Shown one piece after another: positions 1 to 11,119 of a DNA stretch of 64,000 bases (position 1 is its first letter; each line of letters opens with the position of its first letter). The notes under the pieces are model-generated. The model saw nothing but the letters and a program-made list of their open reading frames with translations, was not told where the DNA came from and did no database searches. A program made the position numbers and the translations under genes. This stretch comes from Steinernema hermaphroditum (Eukaryota > Nematoda > Chromadorea > Rhabditida > Steinernematidae), in contig CM059622.1 in assembly GCA_030435675.1 (NCBI GenBank), positions 558,001 through 622,000 of the forward strand, given 5' to 3'.

Positions 1-3000
1 GACAGTGTCCGTTCCCTCGGAAATGATTCCGACGGACTTGGCGATCGCCTTAGCAGTAATCGGGTGGTCTCCGGTGACCATTACAACTTTGATTCCGGCC
101 GAGCGGCACTTGGCCACGGCGTCCGGCACTGCAGCTCGCGGTGGATCGATCATGGACATGAGACCGACGAAGCGAAGTCCCTCCACGGGGAAGTTGACGT
201 TCTCGGTGTCGAACTCGAAATCGGGAGGGAACTGTGTGGCGCCGAGACGGAAGTCACAGAATCCGAGGACTCGCTCGCCCATTCCTACAAATCAAATCTT
301 GATCTTCGTCTTGAGGCACATCTGTGTGCCCAAATTTTAACAAATGGGACAGATGACTAACCTCCAAGTTCCAGATAAGCGGTGTTGAAATCCTGACGCA
401 GCTTCCCGTCCAATTCCACCTCTTTTCCGTTCAAGAGAATGGTATTGCATCGATCGAGAATGCGTTCAGGAGCACCCTTCATCACAAGAAGGAAGGCTTT
501 GTTCCCGTCGTCGGTCGTATGGATCGACACTTGGTACTTATTAGTAGAGTTGAACGGGATCTCGGCGACTTTGTGGTTCTTGGCACGGTAGTGGTGGACA
601 TTTCCAGTCGTCAATTCGGTGTACTTAAGAAGGGCGATCTCCGAAGCGTCGCCTGTGCACTCGCGGCGAAGAATCGGGATGTCATGTTGGCCCGGCTTGA
701 ATTCGGCCCTGTTGCACAGACTGGCGATCCTGACTAGGTCATGGTAGGTTTCGCCCTTGTTGACACCTTCTTCCCCGGACTGGTCTTCTGTGGTATCGCA
801 TGTCTCGATGTTCTTGTCGTACCACATATGTGCTACGGTCATGCGGTTCTGTGTTAAAGTGCCGGTCTTGTCCGAGCAGATGGTTGAGGTGGAGCCGAGA
901 GTCTCTACAGCCTCGAGGTTCTTGACTAGGCAGTTCTTGGAGGCCATCCGCTTGGCTGTGAGGGTGAGACAGACGGTGACCGTGGCGATGAGACCTTCGG
1001 GCACATTGGCGACGATGATGCCGATGAGGAAGACGACGGCCGTCAGCCAGTGGTAGCCGAGAAGGAAGGCGATGATGAAGAAGGTGATGCCGAGGAAGAC
1101 GGCCACGCCGGTGATTATGTGGATGAAATGCTCGATTTCGCGGGCGATCGGCGTCTTTCCGGTGTCCAAGCCAGAAGCCAAGTGGGCGATGCGTCCCATG
1201 ACCTGAAATTAGACTTCATTTACTGCGTTCAGTTAGCTAAAAAACTAGTGCTGTGTGCGATTCAGATTTTAACGGAAATCGTCTTCATACAGGCACACAT
1301 CTGGCCATATTTGCTGGCATTTTGGACGCCTCTTGTATATATTCAGACTGTTTCTTTAAAGCTTCATAGCTCGCTTCAAAGTCTATTATTGAATAAACTC
1401 GGGAGCGCAGATGTACCGGTTTGGGTTCATGTTCCCCGGAAACCTCAAAATTTTGATCCTCTATTCGTCCCCGACCCGTGCTGGAGCTCCGGCCAATGAC
1501 GCCCATCGAGTCCGAAATCCAAACGGAGTCCAGATTCGGAAAAACCCGCCAGACTCATTGAGTCTCGAGTCCAAAACGAGTCCGAATTTCAGTCCAAATT
1601 TTGATTCAGATTTTAATCGATATCGTCTTCATGCAGGCACAGATCTATCCATTTTTTTCTGGTCTTTTGGATGCCTTTTGTATATGTTCAGATTGTTTCT
1701 TTAAAGCTTCAGAGCTCGCTGTCTATTAATAAATAGACTCGGGAGCGGAGATGGACTAATTTGGGTTTATGTTACCGAAAACCCAAAATTTTAGTCCTCT
1801 AATCGTCCTCGACCGCCAATGACGCCCATCGAGTCCGAAATCCAAACGAGTCGGAGTCCAGATTCGGAAAAATCCGCCAGACTCATCGAGTCTCGAGTCC
1901 AAAACGAATCCGAATTTCACTCCAAATTTTGGCGAGTAAGTTGGAAATTGGTAGTGTTTTCGGCTTATTTCCTCACTTCTGCGCCAGTAAACAAGGGAGT
2001 TAGGGCAGCAGGTATGGGCAAACAGGACCCTGCTATGAGCTGCCATGGACCCGTAAACAGGTGTCAGTAAAACAAGGCGGAAGAACGCGCAAACAGTCCA
2101 ACATAATTAAAAATGAAAGCGGGGCGCGGCGCTACTCGATTCCGAGTACGAGTCCGGACTCGATGCCCGAAAACCTTTCCGAGGTCGAGCCTGGAAGCTG
2201 GACCCAGGAGCCCGGACTCGTTTTAGACTCGATCGGCATCTCTGGCTCCGGATCAGTTGGTATCTCTGCTACAACCATTAACGCTTTTCTGTTATGAAAG
2301 ATGTTTTCGGGTTTTAGAAGTTTCTTTGAATGTTGTACACAGTAGAAGTACTATATGTAACATACAGTGCGATCTCCAGTGTAGATGACAATCCCCTTCG
2401 CCGTTCCTTCGACCGCGTTTGTCGAAAAGAAGGCGATGTTCCTGGTCTCCAGAGGATTCTCGTTGGTGCATTCGGGAGAGCGCGACTGAGGCTCAGATTC
2501 TCCAGTGAGAGACGAGTTGTCTACCTACATAAACAGTTCATTCGGAACTTATAATATTACAGTGTACCTTGAACCCGAAAGACGAGATAATTCTAATGTC
2601 AGCGGGCACACGGTCGCCACCCTTCACTTCGACAACGTCTCCGACAACCAGATGCTCCGTGCGAACCTGCTTCTTCTCGCCGTCGCGATAGACGAGCGCG
2701 AACGTGGGGACCAAGTTCTTGAACGAGTCCATGATCTTGGAGCTCTTGCTTTCCTGATAGTACTGGAAGCAGCCGGTGATGATCACCACCGTCATGAGCA
2801 CGATGCCCATGTAGAGCTGAACATCAAAAGTGGTCAGGTCATGTTGATGTATAGCATACATTGTTGTTTTCGGGGTACTCCAACGTCAAACAGTCCACAG
2901 TGTAGGCGACAAAACAGAGAAAGGCGCCGACCCAGAGAAGGAGAGCGAAGCCTCCGAAGAGGTTCTTGGCGAACTTCAGCCATTCGGGGGTGGTTTTGGG

Positions 3001-3230
3001 TGGTGACAAAGCGTTGGGTCCATCACGCGCTAGCACGGAAGCAGCTTTCGTGGAGGTCAGTCCAGTCTCTAGAGAAGAATCGAGGCGACGGACAAGGTCT
3101 TCCATTGGGATGGTGTGCTCGTCCTGAAGAAACAGCATGAAGTGTCAAAGTGAAAGAGACAACTTTTTACCATCTGAACTTCCTGCTTGAGCTCGTCGAT
3201 TTCAGCCTTTCCATCTTTCTTTGTACCCAT
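1..3230 (-). CDS. eat-6: Na+/K+-transporting ATPase alpha subunit (5' part, 619 residues)
   Basis: P-type ATPase that exports Na+ and imports K+ across the plasma membrane. Exons on the minus strand: 3230-3171, 3123-2860, 2816-2568, 2524-2366, 1202-362, 284-1 (continues past the window); all junctions are GT/AG and in phase. Visible family landmarks: the N-terminal cation-ATPase domain, the actuator motif LTGES near residue 198, the M4 ion-site motif VANVPEGL near 309-316, the phosphorylation loop CSDKTGT with Asp355, the nucleotide-site motifs GDASE and KGAPER, and TGDHP near the right-hand end of the reading. The C-terminal third, with M5-M10, is outside the window. The start is the only ATG opening the phase-0 first exon. 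Intron 4 (2365-1203) is unusually long and holds a tandem repeat; the other introns are 43-77 nt. Na,K class is clear; choice of eat-6 over catp paralogues rests on general closeness and is less certain. Confidence 0.93.
1263..1935. repeat. Two-copy tandem repeat inside ATPase intron 4
   Basis: Copy 1 (1263-1606) and copy 2 (1607 to about 1935) start with nearly the same block (CAGATTTTAA, then CGTCTTCAT) and follow each other in the same order: a TTTCTTTAAAGCTTCA block, an ACTCGGGAGCG block, and a GAGTCCGAAATCC-rich block. The period is about 344 nt. The GAGTC-rich part belongs to a dispersed family seen elsewhere in the window. Confidence 0.85.
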
Positions 3231-3286
3231 GCTGTCTGAAACGGAAGAAAGGTCGAATCAGGGATCACAACACTTGAAGGAGCATG

Positions 3287-3695
3287 AAATGACGCGTTTG
3301 GCCGCTTCAACCGTCCCTTTTTGCACTTGGAGCCGTCCCTAATTTTTGAGAATTTGAACCGTCCCTCTGGGATCTGGACCATATCCTCTGATCTGAACGG
3401 ATTAGCTACTCGTCCACAAGATCTCCACGTGCCGACGGCGGTCTTCTTCGGTGTCTCTTGAGCCATACCCGCACTCTTCTGCGACTAGGTGGTTACCCTT
3501 GTCGTCAATCCCTCTGGGATTAGTAAGCTCGGCAGTGAGTGGGACATCCGGAGACGGTCGAAATCCCAGATCATTCCTGAGGGGACGGTCCAGATATCAG
3601 GTGGACGGTTTAAATCTAAAATGGACGGTCGAGATCCCCGGGGGGTACAGTTCAGATCAAGGGGGACGGTTGACACGGCTTTATATCGCGCATTT
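3287..3695. mobile_element. MITE-like foldback element with ACCGTCC subterminal motifs
   Basis: The left end reads AAATGACGCGTTTGGCCGC then TCAACCGTCCC; the reverse complement of the right end reads AAATGCGCGATATAAAGCCG then TCAACCGTCCCC, an imperfect inverted repeat of about 35 nt. Inside, CCGTCC appears repeatedly in the left arm and GGACGG repeatedly in the right arm, as in DNA transposons with subterminal transposase-binding repeats. No transposase frame is present. A target-site duplication was not resolved. Confidence 0.6.
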
Positions 3696-4278
3696 ATACA
3701 AACAAAGGACGAATTCTGAATAAATGTCTTGGAAGCGGACCAGTATCTGTCGTTCCTGAGAAAGAAGCAAACGACAGAAAGCGAAATTTGAGACGAAGAA
3801 TGAGATGCCTAGAGTCCCAGTCTCAAAACAAATGCCTGAGGAATCAAATGACAGCAAAACAAAGCGGAGCATATGCGTCTATGATTGATTGTGACCGTCA
3901 TAACTGCCATCGAGTCAGCCATTATTCATGGTGATGGGCTGTCAACAGCGAAAGCTACGAAGATAGGAAAGATCGTTATCATACAGAATTGAATATCCGC
4001 ATCAAGTCGAAATTAGCTGCATTTTACTTACTCAAATAATAAAAAAAAACCGAGTGCGAATCATTCCGTTGGAACAAACAGGTGACAAGCCACATGCTGA
4101 CTGAACAAATGAAGAGAAAAACAAAGGTGGAGCATGTGCTGTATATGATTGAGCTGCAGTGTCATGACCATCAAATCAGCAGACTGCAAGGATGCTAAGC
4201 CGGTGGTTGTGATTTGAGCGGTTACTTGAGTCGTCTTCAAGGTAATTCCCAAAGGCAAAGTTGGAATAAGAACGGAAA

Positions 4279-4352
4279 GCGAGTGGGAGTCGAACCCTGA
4301 CCTAGACACATGACAGGCAAGAAGCTTGCCCATAAGTGCATTGCACCAGCTC
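4279..4352 (-). repeat. tRNA-like (SINE-type) sequence
   Basis: Read on the minus strand it carries a Pol III B-box-like GGGTTCGACTCCC and a weaker A-box-like segment about 50 nt upstream, followed by a pyrimidine-rich tail. The T-stem pairs only partly and no 7-bp acceptor stem forms, so this is a tRNA pseudogene or a SINE head rather than a tRNA gene. Confidence 0.45.
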
Positions 4353-5058
4353 TAAATAACAGATGAGAGAAGCAAAACAATCACTCGCTGTTCCACAATA
4401 CCCTGCTTTGACTGGACTTAGCTCATAGCCAGCGCAACCCACGGAAGCAGCTGAAGATGCAACTCTAAAGTCCGCGCCTCCAGCCGCTCCGATCACCGGA
4501 TTTACTCCGTTCGCTGTACCCCATCATCTGCGCATACACCGGAAGCGTACCTCTTTACTCCTGCGACGCCCGAGTCACCAAAAATACCACCAGGAAACCA
4601 AAACTCTCATTTCAAAGGGATATTAGACGAAGGGCAAGGTAATGAAACAGAGCGAAAGGACCAAATCCTCTTCCACTCAACCTCAGCGACTTATTGTCGT
4701 CAATTCATTATCGCCGCCCGCTTTCTCTCTCCCACATGCACAAGAACGACACATAAACAAGTGTGTCGCCCGATGACGTCGGCGACGGATCACTTGTCGG
4801 TACTCTGTGGCGGCAGCGACCCATCGCTTTCCTGTTCTCGCATACACAAGATTGTCACACGACGACGTGTGGAGTGCGCGTTTCTTCTTGTACTTGTTTC
4901 ACATATGCCCACTATTGCAAGAATCTGTTTTGAGACGAATTTTATATTTGAGTAAATCTTCATCGTTGTTGAGTTTCTTGTATCGTTTTGTGTCATATTT
5001 AGAACACTCTCGTAGAACACTATTTTATCTTTAGTAAGGTTGGCATTCGAGACAGAAA

Positions 5059-5116
5059 ATGTCGAGTCATCGAGTCGAGTCGGACTTGGCTGAGTCCTAC
5101 TCGACTCGACTTGATG
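5059..5116. repeat. GAGTC-rich palindromic dispersed repeat
   Basis: GTCGAGTCATCGAGTCGAGT faces ACTCGACTCGACTT, a short hairpin. A diverged relative lies at 59690-59755. Both end in a GTGCAATCCCTA or GTCAACCCTA block. Confidence 0.55.
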
Positions 5117-5674
5117 TGCAATCCCTACTCTTTAGCTTTTGATTCGCCTTATGGCTTCTTTCTTCTTTACTCATATTCACGTTGCTCAACAAACATGAAC
5201 ACTGCGCGAAACACCATGTACTTTGCTTATTCATGTAAATTCCAATTCGGCAATTCGAGTTTAACAATTCTCATAAGATGCTTTTTTCTACTCGGGCCTC
5301 TGTCAAATTCATTCAATAGGAATAACTGTTTTTTGAGGGTCAAAAACAATGAAGACGACCCGGTGAAAGTTCTTAATCCAAGCCACTGTCGGTTCGGGAT
5401 CGACTTGGAAAGCAGCTTTTTTGCGTTCTATGGGTGGAATTAAAACATACGTTTTCTAGTCCTTCCTTTCGCTCTATTTTGACTACGTGATGTAATGAAT
5501 ATTTCTCCAGTTGGTATCACAGTTATATTATTATCAAAGGGATCTAAATAAGTGACTCCTGAAACGCATGAAAATGTTAAGGCATCGTTAGTGTTTCATC
5601 GTTGATGTCGGCAGTGCCACTCTAGAAAATTTGATTACCACTGTTTTCGTATCTAAAGAACGCTCATTTTCAAG

Positions 5675-7091
5675 ATGCCCGGAGTTTGCGCCGTTTGTGA
5701 CGCCCCTGCCCATGGGGTCCACTTCCTAGTCAACACCTGCAGAGCCTGTGCGACTTTCTTTCGAAGGGCTGTCGCCGAGAAGAGGAGCTTCAGCTGTAGA
5801 CGGGCGACGAAGAACTGCCGCATCACTAAGAATGAACCAATGGCTTGTAGATACTGTCGCCTCCAGAAATGCATCAAATTGGGGATGAAGGTCAATGGTA
5901 AGAACGAGAGAGGGGTGTTGCTTGACAAGAGCCTTTCAGCACCGCCACCAAGACCAACAATGTCTTCATGTTCCTGCACTCAAACTGAGCCATTTCCGAA
6001 TGAGACTCGGTCAGACGATTGTCAGAATAAGGCGATGGTTTACGATGGAACGCGTTTAGTACAAGACCTAAGAAATATTCTGACTGGGGTAGGATGACCT
6101 TCTGCAACAGATATGTGACCCTACACTTAGCCAGGACCCAAAAATCTCCCACCAAGCACGTCTCGACTGCGCACATTACAGTATTCTTACCGATCCCTAC
6201 GGGTTCAGGTCAACGTCGATGATCTTCAAATAAAGGAATCCGTAACCTTCACTGAAATGATGGCCACAATGTTTGACTGGACACTGCGGAACCTAGCCAC
6301 ATGGGCAATGTCCTGTGAGGAGTTCTCTTCACTTGATTTTAACGACAAGGTGAGTCATTCCGTTTGTCCAATTTTTGAAAAGGACAGCTTTTAGTGGATA
6401 GCTTTTAAACACCTGTGGCGAGTGGCTCAGATACCGGAACCGGTCTACAGAACGACAGAGCTACTTGGAAACGACACCAACGATTCGCGTCTTCTTTTAC
6501 CCAACGGTGTTGTGATAGACATGGTTACGGCAACTCCTGCTGTAGAAGATAAGACAAAAAAGGACTTTCTAGAGTAAGTAGGGTACAGATTTGAGGGTGC
6601 ATCGATGTTCGAATCTTTAGATTTAACAAGACGAATAACAAAAGAATCATGCGAAATATTTCGATTCCTTTAAAAGAGGCGAAGCCGACCGAATTTGAAT
6701 TTGTTTTCCTTCTGGCGCAATGTTTGTGGAATGATGGAGGTTTGTTACAACTGATAAACGGAACCTGTTCATTAAAATATCGCCAATATTGTATCGTTTT
6801 CAGGCTGCGATGGACTGTCCGAACCAGCAATAGAAGTAGCGAATCAATATCGCGAGGAGATTTCGAAAGAAATCCACGACTACTACGTCGAGGAACTTCG
6901 AATGCACAACTACGCCCCGAGGCTGGCGAGGATAATGAACTTGTTCTCTGAGTGGGAGGTATGGAGATGATTACCAGCGAAGCTAGTATTCCTCATTTTA
7001 GAGGCACAGCTGGATGGATAGAGACGAGTTCATGTATCTCACCACTTTCGACATCTTCAAGTGTCCCGAGATGGAAAATGGATTGTTGTGA
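5675..7091 (+). CDS. Nuclear hormone receptor, nematode supplementary type
   Basis: Ligand-regulated transcription factor acting in the nucleus; 391 aa. Exons: 5675-6088, 6131-6349, 6395-6573, 6621-6739, 6804-6958, 7002-7091; the chain is in phase through every GT/AG junction. Residues 4-73 are the two-zinc C4 DNA-binding domain: CAVCDAPAHG, then the P-box segment NTCRACATFFRR, then CRYCRLQKCIKLGM. The NTCRAC P-box is typical of the expanded nematode receptors. The ligand-binding region shows FDWTLRNL, WAMSCEEF, FKHLWR, LLPNG, and a C-terminal RDEFMYLTTFDIFK helix. Intron 1 is 42 nt; its exact borders are inferred from frame continuity, because the direct reading meets a stop at 6095. A decayed copy of the last exon lies about 1.3 kb downstream. 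Ligand and targets cannot be inferred. Confidence 0.88.
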
Positions 7092-7543
7092 AGAGATTTA
7101 AAAAATGTACAATAAATGTTTACTGAATGTCCATACTCATGGCCATCTGTTATAGGAGGAGGTAACCAGAAGGAATGAGTGAATTAGATGTCAGCAGAGT
7201 ACGTCCTTGACAGGAAAAGAAACGTTTACGCTGTATTTTTCGTAATCGAGTGTGTGTATGATGGAAAGCTTACGGGTCCGGGCACATACAGCGGCATCCC
7301 CAGGAAACGAACTGAGGTCCACTATGGGGTCTAGCATACTCCTCTTCCTTCTTTCCATACTTGATCCGAGTCTCGAGTTTAATAAACTTTTCGGGACAAC
7401 TGCTGAGTGCTGGAGGGTGGGCTTGAGCCTCGACCTGGGCTTCCTTCACAACAATCATCCTCGTCAAAGGCATTCTTAGCCTCAACGGCAGGTACGGCCT
7501 CTCATCATCGCCTCTCCATGTACATCACTGGCCGCGGTCGTAC

Positions 7544-7612
7544 ACACAAGAATGTCACAAGACGACGTGTTTGAGAGACTGCTTTACTAACCCGTTTGTG
7601 ACAATCTTGTGT
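7544..7612. repeat. Short hairpin (MITE-like) element
   Basis: Left arm ACACAAGAATGTCACAAGAC pairs with the right arm, whose reverse complement is ACACAAGATTGTCACAAACG. A relative of the left arm plus the GACGACGTGT block recurs at 4844-4872. Confidence 0.6.
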
Positions 7613-7803
7613 CTATTCTATCATTTTTAGTGCAGATAAGATTAGATTTCGTCTGCTCCAATGATTCGCATCATTAGGGCCCATTATGTCCAGCCAGTTC
7701 CATGGTTGTTTCTTGCTGGGACTTCTGAGCATATGATAGATATCCATCTCTTTCAATCTTCATTGCTAGGTCACTTTCAATATCGATCTCCCCAGTTAAG
7801 TAT

Positions 7804-8024
7804 CTTTCACAAGGTCGCCGGCACCGGCGCCGTCTCCGGCACGGGCACCGGTTTTTATTCACGTTGCCACCGGCGAGAAAGTCGTTTCGATTTTTTGCGT
7901 TCACATGCGACCACCGGCGCCGGCACCGGCACCGCCGCAGGTAATGGCGCCGGTGGCAACGTGAACACAAAACGGTGCCGGCGCCGGCGCCGGAGACGGC
8001 GCCGGTAAGGGCACCTTGTGAAAG
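7804..8024. mobile_element. GC-rich foldback element with perfect CTTTCACAAGG ends
   Basis: The ends are CTTTCACAAGGT and its exact complement. The arms (about 70 nt each) stay complementary through a GCCGTCTCCGGC block, the GCCGGC-rich runs and a CACGTTGCCACCGGCG block. The core is about 75 nt. Non-coding, and much more GC-rich than its surroundings. Confidence 0.75.
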
Positions 8025-8385
8025 AGCCATTAGATCTTTATCAATTTGCTTTATCGATCATTTTGCTCCCACTTTTTGGGCTGGCTTCTGTTCATTCCCT
8101 TTTTTCTTCCGAGTTTCCCATGTCACGTGAAATGAGAAAGAAACTGGAGTGCGGCGTGTGCGGCACGTGTTTTTAGAGTTTTGCATGTGAGTTCCATGTG
8201 CGTTCCACAAGCTCATTCACACTTCAAACATGTGCCTTTCAAGCACACTGCACGCGCCTCATATTATTGTGAAATGAAACATTGCATTCAATCGATTCGC
8301 CCAGTTTCTCTTGCACTCTTATCTTGACGTTTTAATGTTTACTTTCGTCGGAAGTGTTGATCAGTAACTGGAAAAGGTACTTTAG

Positions 8386-8466
8386 AGGCATTGCTTGATG
8401 AACAGGGACGAGTTCTTCTATTTCACTACTTTCGACATCTTTAAGATGGAAAATGGATCATTATGA
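8386..8466 (+). pseudogene. Relic of a nuclear-receptor last exon
   Basis: Directly after a TTTAG acceptor-like site, 27 codons read RHCLMNRDEFFYFTTFDIF, then KMENGSL and a stop. The last exon of the receptor at 5675-7091 reads RHSWMDRDEFMYLTTFDIF, then KCPEMENGLL and a stop. The frame, the splice site and the stop are kept, but three residues are missing and no DNA-binding domain or other ligand-binding exon was found upstream. Probably the remnant of a tandem gene duplication. Confidence 0.75.
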
Positions 8467-9439
8467 AGGACAGGAACATGTTCCCAATCGCTGAAAGGAT
8501 GAGCGATGAGCCTTGTTTAGTTTGTTATATTTGGTAATAGATAAATGATACATAATCGACATCCTCCGATGCCCTAGAATTGATGCACTATGTGCTCATA
8601 TTCAAACAAGAATCAAGACCAAATTCTCTGTCTATCAGAAGAGATTGGCCTTCAAGCAGTTCAGATCTCCATCAAGTGTGTTTTTTAGGGTGGAACATTT
8701 CTGGAGGTGAAGTGCTGAAGAGTTCACTACGCCATATTAGAGAAACTGAAGGCCGCTGTTCGACGAAATTTCGATGAGAACTCTAGCGGCGCAGGAGTTT
8801 TGAAGCCTGCATCGCAGGTTTTCTTCTTCTATCTTATTCAACTCAATCTAGAAGCTGAAGAGAGAGATTAAGTGATCAGGTTGAGCCGCTGAGTTTGAGG
8901 TTGAGAGTGTTATTAGTGAGGAGTAAAAGTCCGAGGCTGGTAGGGGTCCCGCGGATGTTGTATTCTTTTTTCAGAGTTTATTACCGCCGACGTTGTCATC
9001 TTGTCGTGTGCCTTCTGTATTAACTGTAGTGAACTTTAAGGAGCACAGTTTTGCTATTATTGAACAATAAGGAAGTGCCACTGGTAGAGGCCGATTGGAA
9101 GCAAATAGTTTGTGTACTTGAGGTTATGAGAAACGAAAGGAATGCGAAACTACATTGCGAGCGCTCTTTAGGATCAGTCCTCACGTTTTCCCATGGAGTT
9201 CTCGGGGCGAGAATTTGGAGGCGTACGCACGTTTTTAATAGCTATGCGCGAGGAAAGGAAACGGTCGTTTGTTTAGCGCCAGTGAGTTACAGAGCTCGAA
9301 ATGCGCAAAAACGCGGTCAGCGCCGTTCACTTTCACAGCGCCATTTAACCAAAGGGAGGCCAAGGTATTGGTAATGCGCGCGATTAGGCAGTATCACATC
9401 TCTCATTGCGTCACAACAGAGCTAGTGCCCTCACATGGG

Positions 9440-9640
9440 TTCTCGACGAAGCACAACATCGCAGAATTCTCCGTTATTTTCTCATCGACATCATCAAAAT
9501 TGTTTTCTGGCTACTCTGAACATTGTGTCACTTACTACATGGAGTCGAAGGGGTCGAACCTGGTCGGTTTCCGAATTTTGCCTCAAAATTTTTTCCGGAG
9601 TCTTTCATTTGTGTTCGCAGCTATCAGTCGAGTCTTCTAA
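9440..9640 (+). repeat. Dispersed repeat with a conserved reading frame
   Basis: The block encoding NSPLFSHRHHQNCFLATL is matched on the opposite strand around 12665-12745 by a block encoding NSPLFSHRYNARCFLATL. Downstream, TTCATTTGTGTTCGCAGCTATCAGTCG resembles the sequence at 21714-21740. No known family was recognised. Confidence 0.5.
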
Positions 9641-10119
9641 TCGCTCGGCTTCCAAACCATTCACGACTAACGCATATTTCCAGGTAGAACCAGGGCAAAA
9701 GCATTAAGTACTAATTCCACATCTAAATTAAATAAAGCTGCTGAAACGGGGCAAGTAACCGCTTATTGAATGAGTTTATCCATTGTTCTTGTCAGTTTTC
9801 CCTGAATATCACACCAATACACGAACAAAATAGATTTTCGGGCAATGTATTTCTACTAATTTCGTGATTAGTGGTCGATGAAGCGTTGGAAGAAAAGAGC
9901 TAATTGTAGTAATGCACTATGCTCTACGTAACGCATCAGAGTTAGTATTTTTTTTATTATTTGTACCCTCAAAGGTGAATTCGATATATGTAGCCGTATA
10001 ACCACTTTAACGCTCTCGGTCATTTGCCTCACTCTTCCTGTAGGTCACCGTCAAGGAAACGTTTGATGTACATGAAAGTTGATGCTTACGTAGTCATAGA
10101 AGAGTTTGGTTACATAATA

Positions 10120-10792
10120 CAGGGTGGGGCGAAATTTTGGGGCGAAATTGGGGCGAAAAAAAAAAAAAAAAAAAAAAAAACAAAAAAAACAAAAAAAAAG
10201 AAAAAAAGAACGCTTTCTCTTTTAGTTATATCGGTTGCTTTTTCGAATAATTAGGCTCCGATGTTGATTTATTCGTGTTTCCCAGCCTTTTCTGATGTGG
10301 GTATTGCCTTTAACACTTCAAGTTTTCAGAGAAAAAAAGGTTCTGAGAAAATATCATTTTTCCAGATTCTTTGAAAAACAAGGAATAGATCATTTTTTAA
10401 AGGGCCAAATTCGTAAACCAAAACAAGCCAAATTGGCATAATGCCGAAAAAAGTTTGCCTATCCAAGAAGCGGAATTTAAATCGTATGAATTTCGCGATT
10501 TTCACTGTTATATAGACAAAGGCCTGCTCGTTGACGTGCAAGTGGTTTGAATCTGAAAAGTTGACTTAGAGGCAGGCCTGGGAAGAAATTAGTCTAGAAA
10601 CCCTGGATCGCGGAAAATTTCAAGAAACGTGTTCAAGCCTGTGTCGACGCTAAAGGTAGCCACTTAGAATGATATTTGAGCTATTTGTACGTCATTTTGC
10701 GTGCTGAATAAAGTAGTTTGTGTTTGTTTTCTCATATAAACGCATTTTACCCTTTAACGTTTTCCGCCTTCCAGAACTTTCGCCTCACCCTG
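10120..10792. mobile_element. Non-autonomous Tc1/mariner-type element
   Basis: The left end CAGGGTGGGGCGAAATTTTG and the reverse complement of the right end, CAGGGTGAGGCGAAAGTTCT, are inverted repeats. TA lies immediately outside both ends (10118-10119 and 10793-10794), the signature of Tc1/mariner insertion. The 673-nt interior begins with a long poly-A/A-rich run (about 10157-10210) and has no transposase motif. Confidence 0.78.
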
Positions 10793-11119
10793 TAAACGCG
10801 ACTACGCACAATTTTCCTTTTGGAGTTAAGGGCCAAGTAACGCCAGTAGCCTACTGATGGCAAACACAAGGAAGGCCTAGCGGCCTTTCAGGTCGAGATA
10901 CCAGTCATTGAATCGCTTTTATTTAAGTTTAAGCCTGATGTCGGCTCATGCCGGGCACGTCGATCGCGCCGCGTCGGAGGGAGTATCATAAGGATTCAGT
11001 CGGTCGCTTTAAGGCGCCCATTTGTTTAGTGGTTTGATCATTATTTTATCGTTTCTATGATCGAGTAAATTTTCACTTAACGCATGTGACACGTTTCAGC
11101 TCGCCTCACTATTTGCACA

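Larger units (their letters stand above)
3231..5674. other. Intergenic, repeat-derived; no gene recognised
   Basis: No exon chain with domain content was found. The interval holds a MITE-like element (3287-3695), a diverged direct repeat (about 3830-3920 against 4080-4170, sharing CAAATGA, GGAGCAT and TATGATTGA blocks), a tRNA-headed SINE-like piece (4279-4352), half of a short hairpin element (4844-4872) and a GAGTC-rich palindromic element (5059-5116). The open frame at 5111-5443 has no family features and is probably chance. Confidence 0.6.
7092..11119. other. Intergenic, repeat-rich; no intact gene recognised
   Basis: Contains a short hairpin (7544-7612), a GCCGGC-rich foldback (7804-8024), the NHR exon relic (8386-8466), a dispersed repeat with a conserved frame (about 9440-9640) and a mariner-type non-autonomous element (10120-10792). 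No other open frame shows family motifs. Confidence 0.55.

Noticed and set aside
10157..10210. Lys-rich frame over a long A run
   Set aside because: It is translated poly-A inside the non-autonomous element, not a gene.
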